Shown one piece after another: positions 52,386 through 62,682 of a DNA stretch of 64,000 nt; the first letter of the stretch is position 1, and each line of letters starts with the position of its first letter. The stretch lies in the NCBI GenBank assembly GCA_964291335.2, contig OZ219748.1:1798001-1862000 (forward strand), given 5' to 3'. This DNA is from G964291335 sp964291335. GTDB taxonomy: Bacteria; Chloroflexota; Dehalococcoidia; Lucifugimonadales; UBA3495. A model generated the notes under the pieces. That model was not told the origin of the DNA, ran no database searches, and saw only the letters and a program-made list of their open reading frames with translations. The position numbers and the translations under genes were made by a program.

Positions 52386-55300
52386 TCAGCCGGCCTGCCG
52401 CCGCCGGTACAGGTACACCCCGCCGGCAGCCAGCGCTACTACCACCAGCGCAATTATCACCCACAGCAGCCAGTTGACGCCGCCGGTATCTTCCGGCGGG
52501 GCCGGCGGCGTAGGCGTCGGCGGTACGGCCGTCGCCGTCGGGGGCGGTACGGGCGTGGCCGTGGGTTCCACCGCGGCCATGGCCGGGGGCGCCGTCGCGG
52601 CCGTCGGCTCCGGGCGCACCGCGTCCAGGGCGCCATCCGGCAGCAGCGGGGTGGCCGTCGGCGCTACCGTGGCCGTTGCGGTGGCCGTGGGCCGGCTGGT
52701 GGGCGCCGTCGTGGCGGTTGGCGTCCTGGTCGGCGGGGTGGCCGTTGCGGTTCGCATTGCCAACGGCGTCGGCGTCCGGGTGGGTATTGCCCGCCGGGTC
52801 GCTGTTGGCGTGCGCAGCAGCGTTTCCGCCGGCAGCATGGTTGCCGTCGGCGTGAAAGTGGGCAGCGCCCGCGCCGTTGCGGTGGGCGTCGGCGTGCCGG
52901 TTGGCGACGCCGGCGCGGTGGTGGCCGTCGGCGTGGGCGTTGGCGTGCGGGTTGCCGTTGCCCTCGCCACTACCCGCCGGGTCGGCGTCGGGGTAGGCAC
53001 ATCCGCCGCCGAGTGCTGGCCGCCTCGAACCACTCTGGGGGCCGGCGTGGGTGTGTCGGACGGCGTGGCCGCCGGCGTCGGCGTAGGAGGCAGTGTTCCC
53101 GTGGGTGTCGGGGTCGGCGTATCCGTCGGGGTCGGCGTATCCGTCGGCGTCGGCGTGGGGGGCAGTGTTCCCATGGGCATGGGTGTCGGTGTATTCGTCG
53201 GCGTTGGCGTATCCGTCGGCGTCGGCGTGGGGGGCAGTGTTCCCATGGGCATGGGTGTCGGTGTATTCGTCGGCGTTGGCGTATCCGTCGGCGTCGGCGT
53301 GGGGGCCAGCGTTCCCGTGGGCGTGGGGGTGGGGGTGTTGGCCAGCGTATTTATAGACACGACGGAAGACCAGCTGCCGGCGCCGCGGCTGTTGTGCGCC
53401 CGCATCCGTACCTGGTAAGTCGCGCCGTTGTCCAGCCCGGTTATGGTGTGGCTGTCAGCGGTGTCCCTGACGGTAACCACCGGGCTGGTGTCGGGCCAGC
53501 TTTCGCCCGCTTTGCGATGCTGAAATTCGTACCGGGTTACCCCGCTCACGGCAACATAACTGAAGGTTATCTGCCCGGACTCGCCGCCGCCGTACCGGAC
53601 GAATACCGGCGCCCCCGGCGGGCCTGCTGGTGTGGGCGTGGGGGTCAGCGTTCCCGTGGGCGTGGGCGTATCGGTCGGCGTATTCGTCGGCGTGGGCGTA
53701 TCCGTTGGGGTGGGCGTGGGGGGCAGTGTTCCCGTGGGCGTGGGGGTGGCGGTGTTGGTCAGCGTATTTATAGACACGACGGAAGACCAGCTGCCGGCGC
53801 CGCGGCTGTTGTGCGCCCGCATCCGTACCTGGTAAGTCGCGCCGTTGTCCAGCCCGGTTATGGTGTGGCTGTCAGCGGTGTCCCTGACGGTAACCACCGG
53901 GCTGGTGTCGGGCCAGCTTTCGCCCGCTTTGCGATGCTGGAATTCGTACCGGGTTACCCCGGTCACGGCAACATAACTGAAGGTTATCTGCCCGGACTCG
54001 CCGCCGCCGTACCGGACGAATACCGGCGCCCCCGGCGGGCCTGCTGGTGTGGGCGTGGGGGTCAGCGTTCCCGTGGGCGTGGGCGTATCGGTCGGCGTAT
54101 TCGTCGGCGTGGGCGTATCCGTTGGGGTGGGCGTGGGGGGCAGTGTTCCCGTGGGCGTAGCCGTGGGCGTATCCGTTGGCGTGGGCGTGTTGGCAGGGAG
54201 AATTGCGTCAAAGACGCTGGACCAGCCGCCGCTGCCGCCGTCATTGTACGCCCGCATCCGGTACTGGTAGGTCGCGCCGTTGTCCAGCCCGGTTATGGTG
54301 TAGCTGGTATCGGTGTCCTTGACGGTAACCGGGCTGGTGTCGGGCCAGCTGGCGCCCGCTTTGCGATGCTGGAATTCATACCGGGTTATTCCGCTCACCG
54401 CCGTATAATGAATGGTTAGCTGCCTATCCCCTGGTACATCCGACTGGATGACCGGCGGCTCTGGCAGATTTGGTGCATTGGTGGGCGTGGGCGTCGGTGT
54501 GGGCGTGGGCGTCGGTGTGGGCGTGGGCGTCGGTGTCGGCGTGGGGGTCAGCGTTCCCGTGGGCGTCGGTGTCGGTGTGGCGGTGTTGGCCGGCGTATCT
54601 ATAGACACGACGATGGACCAGCTGCCGGCGCCGCGGCTATTGTACGCCCGCATCCGTACCTGGTAAGTCACGCCGTTGTCCAGCCCGGTTATGGTGTAGC
54701 TGGTATCGGTGTCCTTGACGGTAACCACCGGGCTGCTGCCGGGCCAGCTTTCGCCCTCTTTGCGATGCTGGAATTCGTACCGGGTTACCCCGGGCACGGC
54801 AACATAATCGAAGGATATCTGCCGGGACTCGCCGCCGCCGTAAAAGGTGATTGCCGGCGCCCCCGGCGGGCCGGAAGGCGTGGGCGTGGGGATCAGTGTT
54901 CCCGTTGGGGTGGGCGTGGGTGTGGGCGTATTCGTCGGTGTCGGCGTATCCGTTGGGGTGGCCGTGGGGGGCAGTGTTCCCGTGGGCGTAGCCGTAGGTG
55001 TGTTGGTGGGGGTTGGCGTGTTGGCGGGCAGCGCTACTTCAATGGCCTGGGACCAGTCGCTGTTGCCAGCGCCATTGATTGCCCGCAGCCTTACGTAGTA
55101 AGTCGCGCCGTTGTCCAGCCCGCTTATGGTGTACTCGTTGTCGGTGTCTTTGAGGGTAACCTCCGGGCTGCTGCCGGGCCAGCTTGCGCCTGCTTTGCGA
55201 TGCTGAAATTCGTACCGGGTTACCCCGCTTACGGCAACAAAACGGATGGTTATCTGGCCATCTCCCTTAACATCCCACAGAATGGACGGCGGCCTTGGCG

Positions 55301-56843
55301 GGCTTGAGGGCGTGGGCGTAGGCATCAGTGTTCCTGTCGGCGTGGGCGTATCCGTGGGCGTCGGTGTGGGCGTGGGCGTATCTGTCGGTGTCGGCGTATC
55401 CGTTGGGGTGGCTGTGGGGGGCAGTGTTCCCGTGGGCGTAGCCGTTGGTGTGTTGGTGGGGGTTGGCGTATTCGTTGGCGTTGGCGTGTTGGCGGGCAGC
55501 GCTACTTCAATGGCCTGGGACCAGTCGCTGTTCCCAGCGCCATTGATTGCCCGCAGCCTTACGTAGTAAGTCGCGCCGTTGTCCAGCCCGCTTATGGTGT
55601 ACTCGTTGTCGGTGTCTTTGAGGGTAACCTCCGGGCTGCTGCCGGGCCAGCTTGCGCCTGCTTTGCGATGCTGAAATTCGTACCGGGTTACCCCGCTTAC
55701 GGCAACAAAACGGATGGTTATCTGGCCATCTCCCTTAACATCCCACAGAATGGACGGCGGCCTTGGCGGGCTTGAGGGCGTGGGCGTAGGCATCAGTGTT
55801 CCTGTCGGCGTGGGCGTATCCGTGGGCGTCGGTGTGGGCGTGGGCGTATCCGTTGGGGTGGCTGTGGGGGGCAGTGTTCCCGTGGGCGTAGCCGTTGGTG
55901 TGTTGGTGGGGGTTGGCGTATTCGTTGGCGTTGGCGTGTTGGCGGGCAGCGCTACTTCAATGACCCGGGACCAGTCGCTGTTCCCAGCGCCATTGATTGC
56001 CCGCAGCCTTACGTAGTAAGTCGCGCCGTTGTCCAGCCCGCTTATGGTGTGCGTGTTGTCGGTGTCCTTGAGGGTAACCTCCGGGCTGCTGCCGGGCCAG
56101 CTTGCGCCTGCTTTGCGATGCTGAAATTCGTACCGGGTTACCCCGCTCACGGCAACAAAACGGATGGTTATCTGGCCATCTCCCTTAACATCCCACAGAA
56201 TGGACGGCGGATCTGGCGTGCTTGAGGGCGTGGGCGTGGGTGTCAGTGTTCCTGTGGGCGTATTCGTCGGTGTCGGCGTATCCGTTGGGGTGGCCGTGGG
56301 GGGCAGTGTACCCGTGGGCGTAGCCGTTGGCGTGTTGGCGGGCAGCGTTACTTCAATGACCAGGGACCAGTTGCTGTTGCCAGCGCTATTGATTGCCCGC
56401 AGCCTTACCTCGTAAGTCGCGCCGTTGTCCAGCCCGCTTATAGTGTACGTGTTGTCGGTGTCCTTGAGGGTAATCTCCGGGCTGCTGCCGGGCCAGCTTG
56501 CGCCCTTCTTGCGATGCTGAAATTCGTACCGGGTTACCCCGCTCACAGCAACAAAACGGATGGTTATCTGGCCATCTCCCTGGGCATCCCACAGGATGGC
56601 CGGCGCATTCGGCGGGCTTGAGGGCGTGGGCGTGGGCGTCAGCGTTCCTGTTGGCGTGGGCGTATCCGTCGGCGTGGGGGTCGGTGTGGGCGTATCCGTC
56701 GGCGTGCCGCCCTGGGCTTGCAGCGGCGACGGCGACCCGGTGGCGGACAGGGTCAGTAAAACCGGCCCGGCCAGCAGGATGACGAGCGCCAGGGCCAGGG
56801 CCAGCCCCAGCCGGTTTCGGTCAATTCTCCGTAGGCGTCCCAT
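52386..56843 (-). CDS. Giant surface protein with eight FnIII domains and Thr-Pro linkers
   Basis: 1485 residues. An N-terminal signal sequence ([19 protein letters not shown]) is followed by eight fibronectin III domains, each recognisable by [10 protein letters not shown] ([10 protein letters not shown] once) and by SGLDNGATY or TGLDNGATY, joined by linkers of [14 protein letters not shown] repeats that would be stiff and probably glycosylated. Domains 2-4 and domains 7-8 are nearly identical. A long Thr/Ala/Pro-rich stalk then leads to [20 protein letters not shown] and a basic tail (YLYRRRQAG), a membrane anchor shared with the gene at 62683. GGGGGTGAG precedes the ATG. A run of 24 C lies just upstream on the coding strand. 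Probably an adhesin or matrix protein; binding partner unknown. Confidence 0.88.
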   Translation of the reverse strand: MGRLRRIDRNRLGLALALALVILLAGPVLLTLSATGSPSPLQAQGGTPTDTPTPTPTPTDTPTPTGTLTPTPTPSSPPNAPAILWDAQGDGQITIRFVAVSGVTRYEFQHRKKGASWPGSSPEITLKDTDNTYTISGLDNGATYEVRLRAINSAGNSNWSLVIEVTLPANTPTATPTGTLPPTATPTDTPTPTNTPTGTLTPTPTPSSTPDPPSILWDVKGDGQITIRFVAVSGVTRYEFQHRKAGASWPGSSPEVTLKDTDNTHTISGLDNGATYYVRLRAINGAGNSDWSRVIEVALPANTPTPTNTPTPTNTPTATPTGTLPPTATPTDTPTPTPTPTDTPTPTGTLMPTPTPSSPPRPPSILWDVKGDGQITIRFVAVSGVTRYEFQHRKAGASWPGSSPEVTLKDTDNEYTISGLDNGATYYVRLRAINGAGNSDWSQAIEVALPANTPTPTNTPTPTNTPTATPTGTLPPTATPTDTPTPTDTPTPTPTPTDTPTPTGTLMPTPTPSSPPRPPSILWDVKGDGQITIRFVAVSGVTRYEFQHRKAGASWPGSSPEVTLKDTDNEYTISGLDNGATYYVRLRAINGAGNSDWSQAIEVALPANTPTPTNTPTATPTGTLPPTATPTDTPTPTNTPTPTPTPTGTLIPTPTPSGPPGAPAITFYGGGESRQISFDYVAVPGVTRYEFQHRKEGESWPGSSPVVTVKDTDTSYTITGLDNGVTYQVRMRAYNSRGAGSWSIVVSIDTPANTATPTPTPTGTLTPTPTPTPTPTPTPTPTPTPTPTNAPNLPEPPVIQSDVPGDRQLTIHYTAVSGITRYEFQHRKAGASWPDTSPVTVKDTDTSYTITGLDNGATYQYRMRAYNDGGSGGWSSVFDAILPANTPTPTDTPTATPTGTLPPTPTPTDTPTPTNTPTDTPTPTGTLTPTPTPAGPPGAPVFVRYGGGESGQITFSYVAVTGVTRYEFQHRKAGESWPDTSPVVTVRDTADSHTITGLDNGATYQVRMRAHNSRGAGSWSSVVSINTLTNTATPTPTGTLPPTPTPTDTPTPTNTPTDTPTPTGTLTPTPTPAGPPGAPVFVRYGGGESGQITFSYVAVSGVTRYEFQHRKAGESWPDTSPVVTVRDTADSHTITGLDNGATYQVRMRAHNSRGAGSWSSVVSINTLANTPTPTPTGTLAPTPTPTDTPTPTNTPTPMPMGTLPPTPTPTDTPTPTNTPTPMPMGTLPPTPTPTDTPTPTDTPTPTPTGTLPPTPTPAATPSDTPTPAPRVVRGGQHSAADVPTPTPTRRVVARATATRTPTPTPTATTAPASPTGTPTPTATARALPTFTPTATMLPAETLLRTPTATRRAIPTRTPTPLAMRTATATPPTRTPTATTAPTSRPTATATATVAPTATPLLPDGALDAVRPEPTAATAPPAMAAVEPTATPVPPPTATAVPPTPTPPAPPEDTGGVNWLLWVIIALVVVALAAGGVYLYRRRQAG

Positions 56844-56861
56844 CAGCTCACCCCCAAACTC

Positions 56862-56885
56862 GGGGGGGGGGGGGGGGGGGGGGGG
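56862..56885. repeat. Homopolymer run, 24 G (C on the coding strand of the FnIII gene)
   Basis: An unbroken run of 24 G. Its near end is 18 bases before the ATG of the FnIII surface-protein gene and 11 bases before the ribosome binding site. Runs of this length change size readily during replication. A TATAAT on the minus strand at 57001-56996 would put the run in the 5' leader. The exact count should be treated with caution in an assembly. Confidence 0.9.
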
Positions 56886-57151
56886 TATTCATTCCGGAGC
56901 CGGGGCGGTGTCCGCTTTTATCTGCCATAACTTACCTCGTCAGGTTGCCGGTTCGGTTGGTGCCAGCCCTACCCGCGTGGGGGCTGCGGCTGTAGATTAT
57001 AGCATGGAAGTTGCGGAAAAGGAATACCGGGATTTCGGCTCCGTCCCCAAGCCCATGGCAAAAGGGGTATAATTACCCCGGCTGGCGGGCGGCTGCCTGA
57101 AACAGAAGCCAGCCCGGACGGCTGAGGGATTTGGCAGCTACCGGAGGATGC

Positions 57152-58786
57152 ATGGACCCGATTACCGCAGTGGCCGAGCGTTTTGGCATTGACCGGGAAC
57201 ATCTGATTCCCTACGGGCATTACAAGGGCAAGATTGGCCTGGATGCGATGCGGCCCGATGGCGCGGGCAAGCTGGTGGTAGTTACCGGCATTACGCCCAC
57301 CCCGGCCGGAGAGGGTAAAACGACCACGGCTATTGGGCTGACTATGGGGCTGGGCCGGCTGGGACGCCGGGCCGTGGTCAACCTGCGGGAACCGGCCCTG
57401 GGGCCTATATTCGGCATCAAGGGCGGCGGCTCCGGCGGCGGCAAGGCCCGCATAGTTCCTGAAGATGAAATAAACATCCACTTTACCGGGGACGCCCATG
57501 CCGTAGGTTCAGCGCATAACCTGCTGGCGGCCCTGGTGGAAAACGCCGTTTACCGGAATGCGGCCCGCGACCTGCTGCCGGAGGGGGTCGAGTGGGCGCG
57601 GGTAACCGACGCCTCGGACCGGGCCCTGCGGCAGATTGCCTCCGGGCTGGGCGGAAGCGCCAACAGCCCCCTGCGGGAAACCCGCTTCGATTTTGTTACC
57701 GCCTCGGAGATTATGGCCATTCTGGCCCTGACCGCCGGCCTGGAAGACCTGCGGGAGCGGTTGTCGCGCATCGTGGTAGGGGTAAACCGGTTTGGCGAGC
57801 CGGTTTCCGTCGGGGAGCTGGGTCTGGCCGGGCCATTGCTGGCGGTGCTGCGCCACACCATAATGCCCAACCTGGTGCAAACCCTGGAAGGGCAGCCGGC
57901 ATTGGTGCACGCCGGGCCCTTCGGCAACATTGCCCACGGGTGCAGTTCCGTTATTGCCGACCGCCTGGCCATGGGCTATGCCGATTACGTGATAACCGAG
58001 GCCGGTTTTGGTTCCGACCTGGGTTTCGAGAAGTTTATGCACATTAAAACCCGTCAAAGCGGCCTGCCGGTCGCCGCCGCCGTGCTGGTGGCTTCCCTGC
58101 GGGCCCTTCGGTGGCATGGCGGCGCCCGACGGCAGGAACTGGCCCAGCCGAACCGCGCCGCCGTCGAAGCCGGCTCGGTTAACCTGATTCACCACATCGG
58201 CATTGTACGCAGTTTTGGCCTGCCCGTAGTGGTGGCCCTGAACCGCTTCCCGGGGGACAGCCCGGAAGAGCTGCAAGCCGTAAAGGATATTGCCCACGCC
58301 GCCGGCGGCGCCGCCACTGCCGAGTATGCCGGCTTCACTGAGGGCGGCGCCGGGTCAACCGCCCTGGCCGAGGCGGTAGCGGCAGCGGCGTCGGGGGATG
58401 GGCTGACTCCGGCCCAGGTGGGTTACGCCTACCGGCTGGATGCTTCCATTGAGGATAAAACGCTGGCCCTGGCGCGGCGGGTCTATGGAGCCAATGCGGT
58501 AAGCTGGACGGCTGAAGCACGGCGCAAGTCCCGCTTTTTTGCCGCCCAGGGTTGGGGCAATCTGCCAATCTGTATGGCTAAAACCCACCTTTCCATTTCC
58601 CACGACCCGGCCCGGCGGGGCGCGCCCTTTGGCTATACCTTCCCGGTATCCGACATTCGGGCTTCGGTGGGGGCCGGCTTCCTTTACGCCCTGGCCGGCA
58701 GAATCGAAACCCTGCCCGGCCTGCCCCCACGACCCCGGGCCCTGGATATGGACGTTTTGCCAGGGGGGGAAATTGCGGGGCTGTAG
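57152..58786 (+). CDS. fhs: Formate--tetrahydrofolate ligase
   Basis: 544 residues, the usual length. YGHYKGKIGLDAM, the P-loop TPAGEGKTTT, GGGSGGGKARI and the FTGDAHAVGSAHNLLAA segment are diagnostic. It makes 10-formyl-tetrahydrofolate from formate and ATP. ATG 57152 has GGAGG just upstream; an earlier in-frame start at 57131 is less likely. TATAAT at 57068-57073 may be its -10 box. folD and other C1 genes are not in the window. Confidence 0.97.
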   Translation: MDPITAVAERFGIDREHLIPYGHYKGKIGLDAMRPDGAGKLVVVTGITPTPAGEGKTTTAIGLTMGLGRLGRRAVVNLREPALGPIFGIKGGGSGGGKARIVPEDEINIHFTGDAHAVGSAHNLLAALVENAVYRNAARDLLPEGVEWARVTDASDRALRQIASGLGGSANSPLRETRFDFVTASEIMAILALTAGLEDLRERLSRIVVGVNRFGEPVSVGELGLAGPLLAVLRHTIMPNLVQTLEGQPALVHAGPFGNIAHGCSSVIADRLAMGYADYVITEAGFGSDLGFEKFMHIKTRQSGLPVAAAVLVASLRALRWHGGARRQELAQPNRAAVEAGSVNLIHHIGIVRSFGLPVVVALNRFPGDSPEELQAVKDIAHAAGGAATAEYAGFTEGGAGSTALAEAVAAAASGDGLTPAQVGYAYRLDASIEDKTLALARRVYGANAVSWTAEARRKSRFFAAQGWGNLPICMAKTHLSISHDPARRGAPFGYTFPVSDIRASVGAGFLYALAGRIETLPGLPPRPRALDMDVLPGGEIAGL

Positions 58787-58863
58787 GCTCGGTCCGCCCT
58801 TGAACAATCACCGGCGTCAATACCGGTGGAACCGACCCGAATCAGCGCAGGAGGTTGCGAGCA

Positions 58864-59184
58864 ATGGTCTATGATTTTCGTCAATATACCTTTAAGCCGG
58901 GGGCGATACCCGATTACATGCAGGCGGTGGAGGAACTTTCCATTCCTATCCGGGCCAGGTATGGCGTCAAGCTGGCTGGCTGGTACTACAGCGAGGTGGG
59001 CGAGTTGAATCAGGTGGTTCACATCTGGGCCTACCGGGATTACGAGCATTTTGACCAGGCCCGCGCCGAGGTGGCCCGGGACCCGGACTGGACCGGCAAG
59101 TACCTGCCGGCGGTGCGCGGCCTGATTGTGAAGCAGAAGACCTGGTTAATGCTCTCCCCGGACTTCGCCCCGCAGCCTCGGTAA
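58864..59184 (+). CDS. NIPSNAP-family protein
   Basis: 106 residues. VYDFRQYTFKPGAIPDYMQ at the start and the mid-protein VHIWAYRDYEHFDQARAEV are the NIPSNAP pattern, a dimeric alpha-beta barrel. ATG 58864 has GGAGG about 10 bases upstream. Family members often lie in aromatic or terpenoid catabolic clusters; exact role unknown. Confidence 0.87.
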   Translation: MVYDFRQYTFKPGAIPDYMQAVEELSIPIRARYGVKLAGWYYSEVGELNQVVHIWAYRDYEHFDQARAEVARDPDWTGKYLPAVRGLIVKQKTWLMLSPDFAPQPR

Positions 59185-59308
59185 GCGGCGCCCGGCGGCC
59201 AGCCGCGGCTGCGACGTCCGCCGCAAACGGCTGACGGTGGCGGCCGGCGGCCGGGCAATGGGCAATGGGCAGCGGTCTTTGGCGGCCCAACATAGCTGGA
59301 AGGAAGGC

Positions 59309-59755
59309 ATGAAGGTTTACGTGGCCAGTTCCTGGCGCAACAAGGTTTACCCGCAGGTGGTCGAACTGCTCCGGAGCGCCGGGCATGAAGTTTACGATTT
59401 TCGCCACCAAAGCGCTTCCTGGGAGGAGTTCGACTGGGCGGTAACCGAAGGCGTCGCCGCTGGCGAGCTGTTCGACGTGCTTAACCACCCGGCGGTTCAA
59501 TCCCGCTTCCACAACGATATGAAGGCGCTGCGGGCCTGCGATGCGGTGGTCTGCGTGCTGCCCTGCGGCCGTTCCGCGCACCTGGAGTTGGGCTACGGCA
59601 TTGGCACCGGCAAGCATACCGTGCTGCTGTGGCACGATGGCGATGAACCGGATATTATGCACAATGCCGTCGATAGCATCGTTTTTTCCGTTGCCGACAT
59701 ACCCCGGGCCCTGGCCGGGGGTGGCTGCCTCCCTGATTCACCGGAAGGGCGTTAA
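59309..59755 (+). CDS. Nucleoside 2-deoxyribosyltransferase-like protein
   Basis: 148 residues. The opening KVYVASSW, then NDMKALRACDAVVCVLPCGRSAHLELGYGIGTGKH match the DUF4406/nucleoside 2-deoxyribosyltransferase fold, with the Glu of AHLE as the expected nucleophile. The ATG at 59309 follows GGAAGGAAGG. It may act on modified nucleosides or ribosyl compounds; the C-terminal 25 residues are unlike the family. Confidence 0.8.
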   Translation: MKVYVASSWRNKVYPQVVELLRSAGHEVYDFRHQSASWEEFDWAVTEGVAAGELFDVLNHPAVQSRFHNDMKALRACDAVVCVLPCGRSAHLELGYGIGTGKHTVLLWHDGDEPDIMHNAVDSIVFSVADIPRALAGGGCLPDSPEGR

Positions 59756-59914
59756 CCGGCCCGCTGCCGCCGTAATCCGGATGACCGCGGCGCGGTAGCA
59801 ATCGCTCCCGGTCGGTAGTATCATACCGTCAACGTCAGAATGCCTGGCGCCGGACGGCCCGGGGCCGGCTCACCCCGACGCCCGGCATTTCCGGGTTCAG
59901 TAAGGTATGCATCG

Positions 59915-60955
59915 ATGAAATTCGCCTTTTTCACCCACGCACCCTGGCCCGAAGGCGCCGATCCCGGGCAAATTCTGGCGGAAACCACCGAGCAGATTCA
60001 GTACGCCGAAGAGCTGGGGTTTGTCAGCGCCTGGCTGGCAGAACACCACTTTACCCGCTACAGTATGGTGCCTTCTTCGCTGATTCTGGCTACCCACCTG
60101 GCTGCCCGCACCAGAACGATACGGCTGGGTACGGCAGTGCTGGTATCGCCGCTGCATAACCCCCTGCGCCTGGCCGAGGATGCGGCTATGCTGGACCTGG
60201 TGAGCAATGGGCGGCTGGATGTGGGTTTTGGCCGCGGCTCCGGAGGGTATGAATACACCGGGTACGGGCTGGACCCGTCGGAAAGCGCCGGCCGCTTTCA
60301 GGACTCGGTAAAGATTATCCAGGGCTTGTGGACGACGCCCGGCTTCAGCTATGAGAGCCCTTATAACCGGCTGCAGGATATTAACCTGGTGCCGCCGCCG
60401 CTGCAAAAGCCGCACCCGCCCATTTACATTGCGGCCACCCGGACGCCGGCCACGCTGGAGTTCCTGGTTGCTACCGGACATAACCTGTGTATTGCCGTAG
60501 TGCAGGATACCGCCGCCGCCCTGGACTTGTGCCGCCGCTTTGTGGCAATGTCGGCGGAGGCCGGCGGCCACCGGCCTATGTCGGAAATCCCCTTCTTCCG
60601 TTACTTTTACGTGGCGGAAACGGAAGAGGAGGTGCGCCGGGATACGGAAGAGCGTATTAACTGGGTGGCCGATATTATGCAGTGGCGCCGTAACATCGCG
60701 ACCGGCAGCGAAGTGTATCGCAGTATGGATGACTGGCGCCGCGCGCGCAGCGAACTTCCCGAAAGCTATGGCTACCTGGCGGCCAACCGGGCGGTTATTG
60801 GCACCCCCGACCAGTGCGTGTCCCAAATCAGGGCTCTGCAAGCTCAGGGTATAGACTATTTCGGCTGCAATTTCGACTTCGGAGGGATGAGCCGGGAAAA
60901 GGTGATGCGTTCGATGGAGTTGTTCAGCAAAGAGGTAATGCCCCGGTTGGCGTAG
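59915..60955 (+). CDS. LLM-class flavin-dependent oxidoreductase
   Basis: 346 residues, the common family length. QYAEELGFVSAWLAEHHFT, RLGTAVLVSPLHNPLRLAED, GRLDVGFGRGSGG, QKPHPPIYIAA and a C-terminal GTPDQCVSQIRALQAQG identify it. ATG 59915 has AAGG 11 bases upstream. It is more typical than the longer family member at 5281, and the two are not close copies. Oxidation of a small organic compound is expected; the substrate is unknown. Confidence 0.9.
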   Translation: MKFAFFTHAPWPEGADPGQILAETTEQIQYAEELGFVSAWLAEHHFTRYSMVPSSLILATHLAARTRTIRLGTAVLVSPLHNPLRLAEDAAMLDLVSNGRLDVGFGRGSGGYEYTGYGLDPSESAGRFQDSVKIIQGLWTTPGFSYESPYNRLQDINLVPPPLQKPHPPIYIAATRTPATLEFLVATGHNLCIAVVQDTAAALDLCRRFVAMSAEAGGHRPMSEIPFFRYFYVAETEEEVRRDTEERINWVADIMQWRRNIATGSEVYRSMDDWRRARSELPESYGYLAANRAVIGTPDQCVSQIRALQAQGIDYFGCNFDFGGMSREKVMRSMELFSKEVMPRLA

Positions 60956-60970
60956 CCCGGCGGGGCTGCC

Positions 60971-61100
60971 CCTGCAACCAGCGCCACTACTACTTCGTCC
61001 CGGGAACCTCACCGGGACGCCTACGCCTACCCCTACGCCTACCCTGCAACCAGCGCCACTACTACTTCGTCCCGGGAACGGAGCGTCCCCACCGGTTCAC
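60971..61100 (+). pseudogene. Fragment of an IS1-like zinc finger, internally duplicated
   Basis: 60971-61007 and 61043-61079 are identical over 37 bases. They encode CNQRHYYFVPGT, and after the second copy ERPHR, matching YRCGQCHYHFVPGTGRPH of the relic at 51840-52130 with most codons conserved. The fragment has no complete frame. The rest of 60956-61283 holds no gene. Confidence 0.65.
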
Positions 61101-61283
61101 CGCGCCCCCCTTTGCCCACCTGACGCCGGTTTGCTGGCAGCCGGTTAGGTGCCTGGCAAGCGTCCGTCCGGCATTCTCCCCCTCCGGCAGCCTGGCGTAC
61201 AGTCGCAGCAAGTGCGTCTTGGTGTAAATGTATATAGAGCCGGCAAGGAAAATCAGACTGCCAGGAGGCGGGTTGATTTCCCT

Positions 61284-62642
61284 TTACCGGCCTGAAAAGC
61301 TGCGCCGGGCAGGCTCAACGTAAAGGGCCTTCACCAGGAAGAACAAGGTCAAGATGGAATCCACCAATATTCCCAGGGCGAACAGCAGCATTACCCCGGC
61401 AAAAGTTGGCTGCCACCAGCCGGCTGCGTAAAGCAGAAAGGCGGTCAGGTAAACGGAGCCGTTGGTCAATGCTGCCTGGTATGCCATATAGCGGGTTAGC
61501 CCGAGGCCGTAAAAGACGCTGTCAATTACGGTATTGAAAGAAAAGAGGATGTATGGGACGAAGAGGATGCTGAAGGCAACCCTCGCCCAACTGATAGTGC
61601 CCGGGTCGCTGTTCAGGAACCCGGCAAAAGCCGGGAAAACCGGCACAAAGGCAACCCAAAGGAGCATCATCCCGGCGGTAATGGCCATGGCGGAAAGCCA
61701 CAGCTGCCGTACCCGGTTCAGGTCGTCGGAAGTGTTGGCGACCAGGGCCTTGGCCGAATCCGCCAAGGCCAGCACCGGCGCCAGCATGAAGCTCCAGAAT
61801 ATCTGAATCGCCAGGTAATACCCGCCGATTTCTTCGGCGCCAATGGTGTTTACGATGCGGATAATCATGAAGAAATAGGCCACATTGCGAATCAGGCTGT
61901 CCAGACCACTGCCCAGCCCCACTCGCAGATATTGGCGCAGCTCGGCGAAGGTGGGCCGGGTTTGGAAGTCGGCTATTGCCACATTCCGGGTGGCGAGCAG
62001 CAGCAGTACGCCGACAATGAAAAGCCCCACGCTGGACAGCAGGGTGGCCCAGGCCACCCCGGAAACGTCGGCTTGCAGGGAAAACCCGAAAGCGCCAAAG
62101 AAGAGGCTGTCCAGGGCGAAGCGCAGCAACAGGTTGGCAATGGCCATGGCAAAGACCAGGGCGCGCAAACCCATGGCTTCGAACAGTACCACTATTGCAG
62201 CGGCCAGCAGGGTGAAGGGAATGCTGAAGATGGAGATGCCCAGGTAAAGGCGGGTTTCGCGGTGAATCTCTGGAGAGGTCCCGATGAGCATTATGAAAGC
62301 ATCGCGAAACAGGAACAATACGCCGGAGAAAAGCAGGGAAGCGATAAATATAAAGCTGAAGACGCTTTTGGCCCGGTCCAGCTGCACCGCTGTTCCCTGC
62401 CGAAGCTGCGAGCCGATGAAAAAGAAGATGGCCAGGACCGTGGCCTCCTGAAAAACCTCCACCACCAAGCCGGCGAATTGCCATTGGGAGATAATTGCCA
62501 GGCTGCCGGGGTCTGGCAGTTCATTTCCAATCAGGTAGATACGATAGAGCTGGTAAACATTGGGCAGGCCGATGAACAAGAAAATGAACAGAAACAGGCG
62601 CCAGTCCCAAAGGCGTATGGAATGCCAAAGGTATGGCGCCAT
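61284..62642 (-). CDS. MATE-family membrane transporter
   Basis: 452 residues with about twelve hydrophobic segments. LGISIFSIPFTLLAAAIVVLF and an ALRALVFAMAIANLLLRFALD stretch, repeated in weaker form in the second half, follow the MATE/MOP layout of two six-helix bundles. It may export drugs or lipid-linked glycans using an ion gradient; the MATE group is more likely than MurJ because of length. It lies 40 bases after the surface protein gene on the same strand, so it may be co-transcribed with it. Confidence 0.82.
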   Translation of the reverse strand: MAPYLWHSIRLWDWRLFLFIFLFIGLPNVYQLYRIYLIGNELPDPGSLAIISQWQFAGLVVEVFQEATVLAIFFFIGSQLRQGTAVQLDRAKSVFSFIFIASLLFSGVLFLFRDAFIMLIGTSPEIHRETRLYLGISIFSIPFTLLAAAIVVLFEAMGLRALVFAMAIANLLLRFALDSLFFGAFGFSLQADVSGVAWATLLSSVGLFIVGVLLLLATRNVAIADFQTRPTFAELRQYLRVGLGSGLDSLIRNVAYFFMIIRIVNTIGAEEIGGYYLAIQIFWSFMLAPVLALADSAKALVANTSDDLNRVRQLWLSAMAITAGMMLLWVAFVPVFPAFAGFLNSDPGTISWARVAFSILFVPYILFSFNTVIDSVFYGLGLTRYMAYQAALTNGSVYLTAFLLYAAGWWQPTFAGVMLLFALGILVDSILTLFFLVKALYVEPARRSFSGR

Positions 62643-62682
62643 ATCATTCCCGGCGGGCCGCCCATGGGGGCAGCGGCAGTGA

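Noticed and set aside
52371..54419. Open frame of 682 codons on the plus strand rich in Arg and Gly
   Set aside because: It is the antisense of the Thr-Pro-rich FnIII gene. The low-complexity composition comes from ACN CCN codons read backwards, and the minus-strand frame has a signal peptide, eight domains and an anchor.
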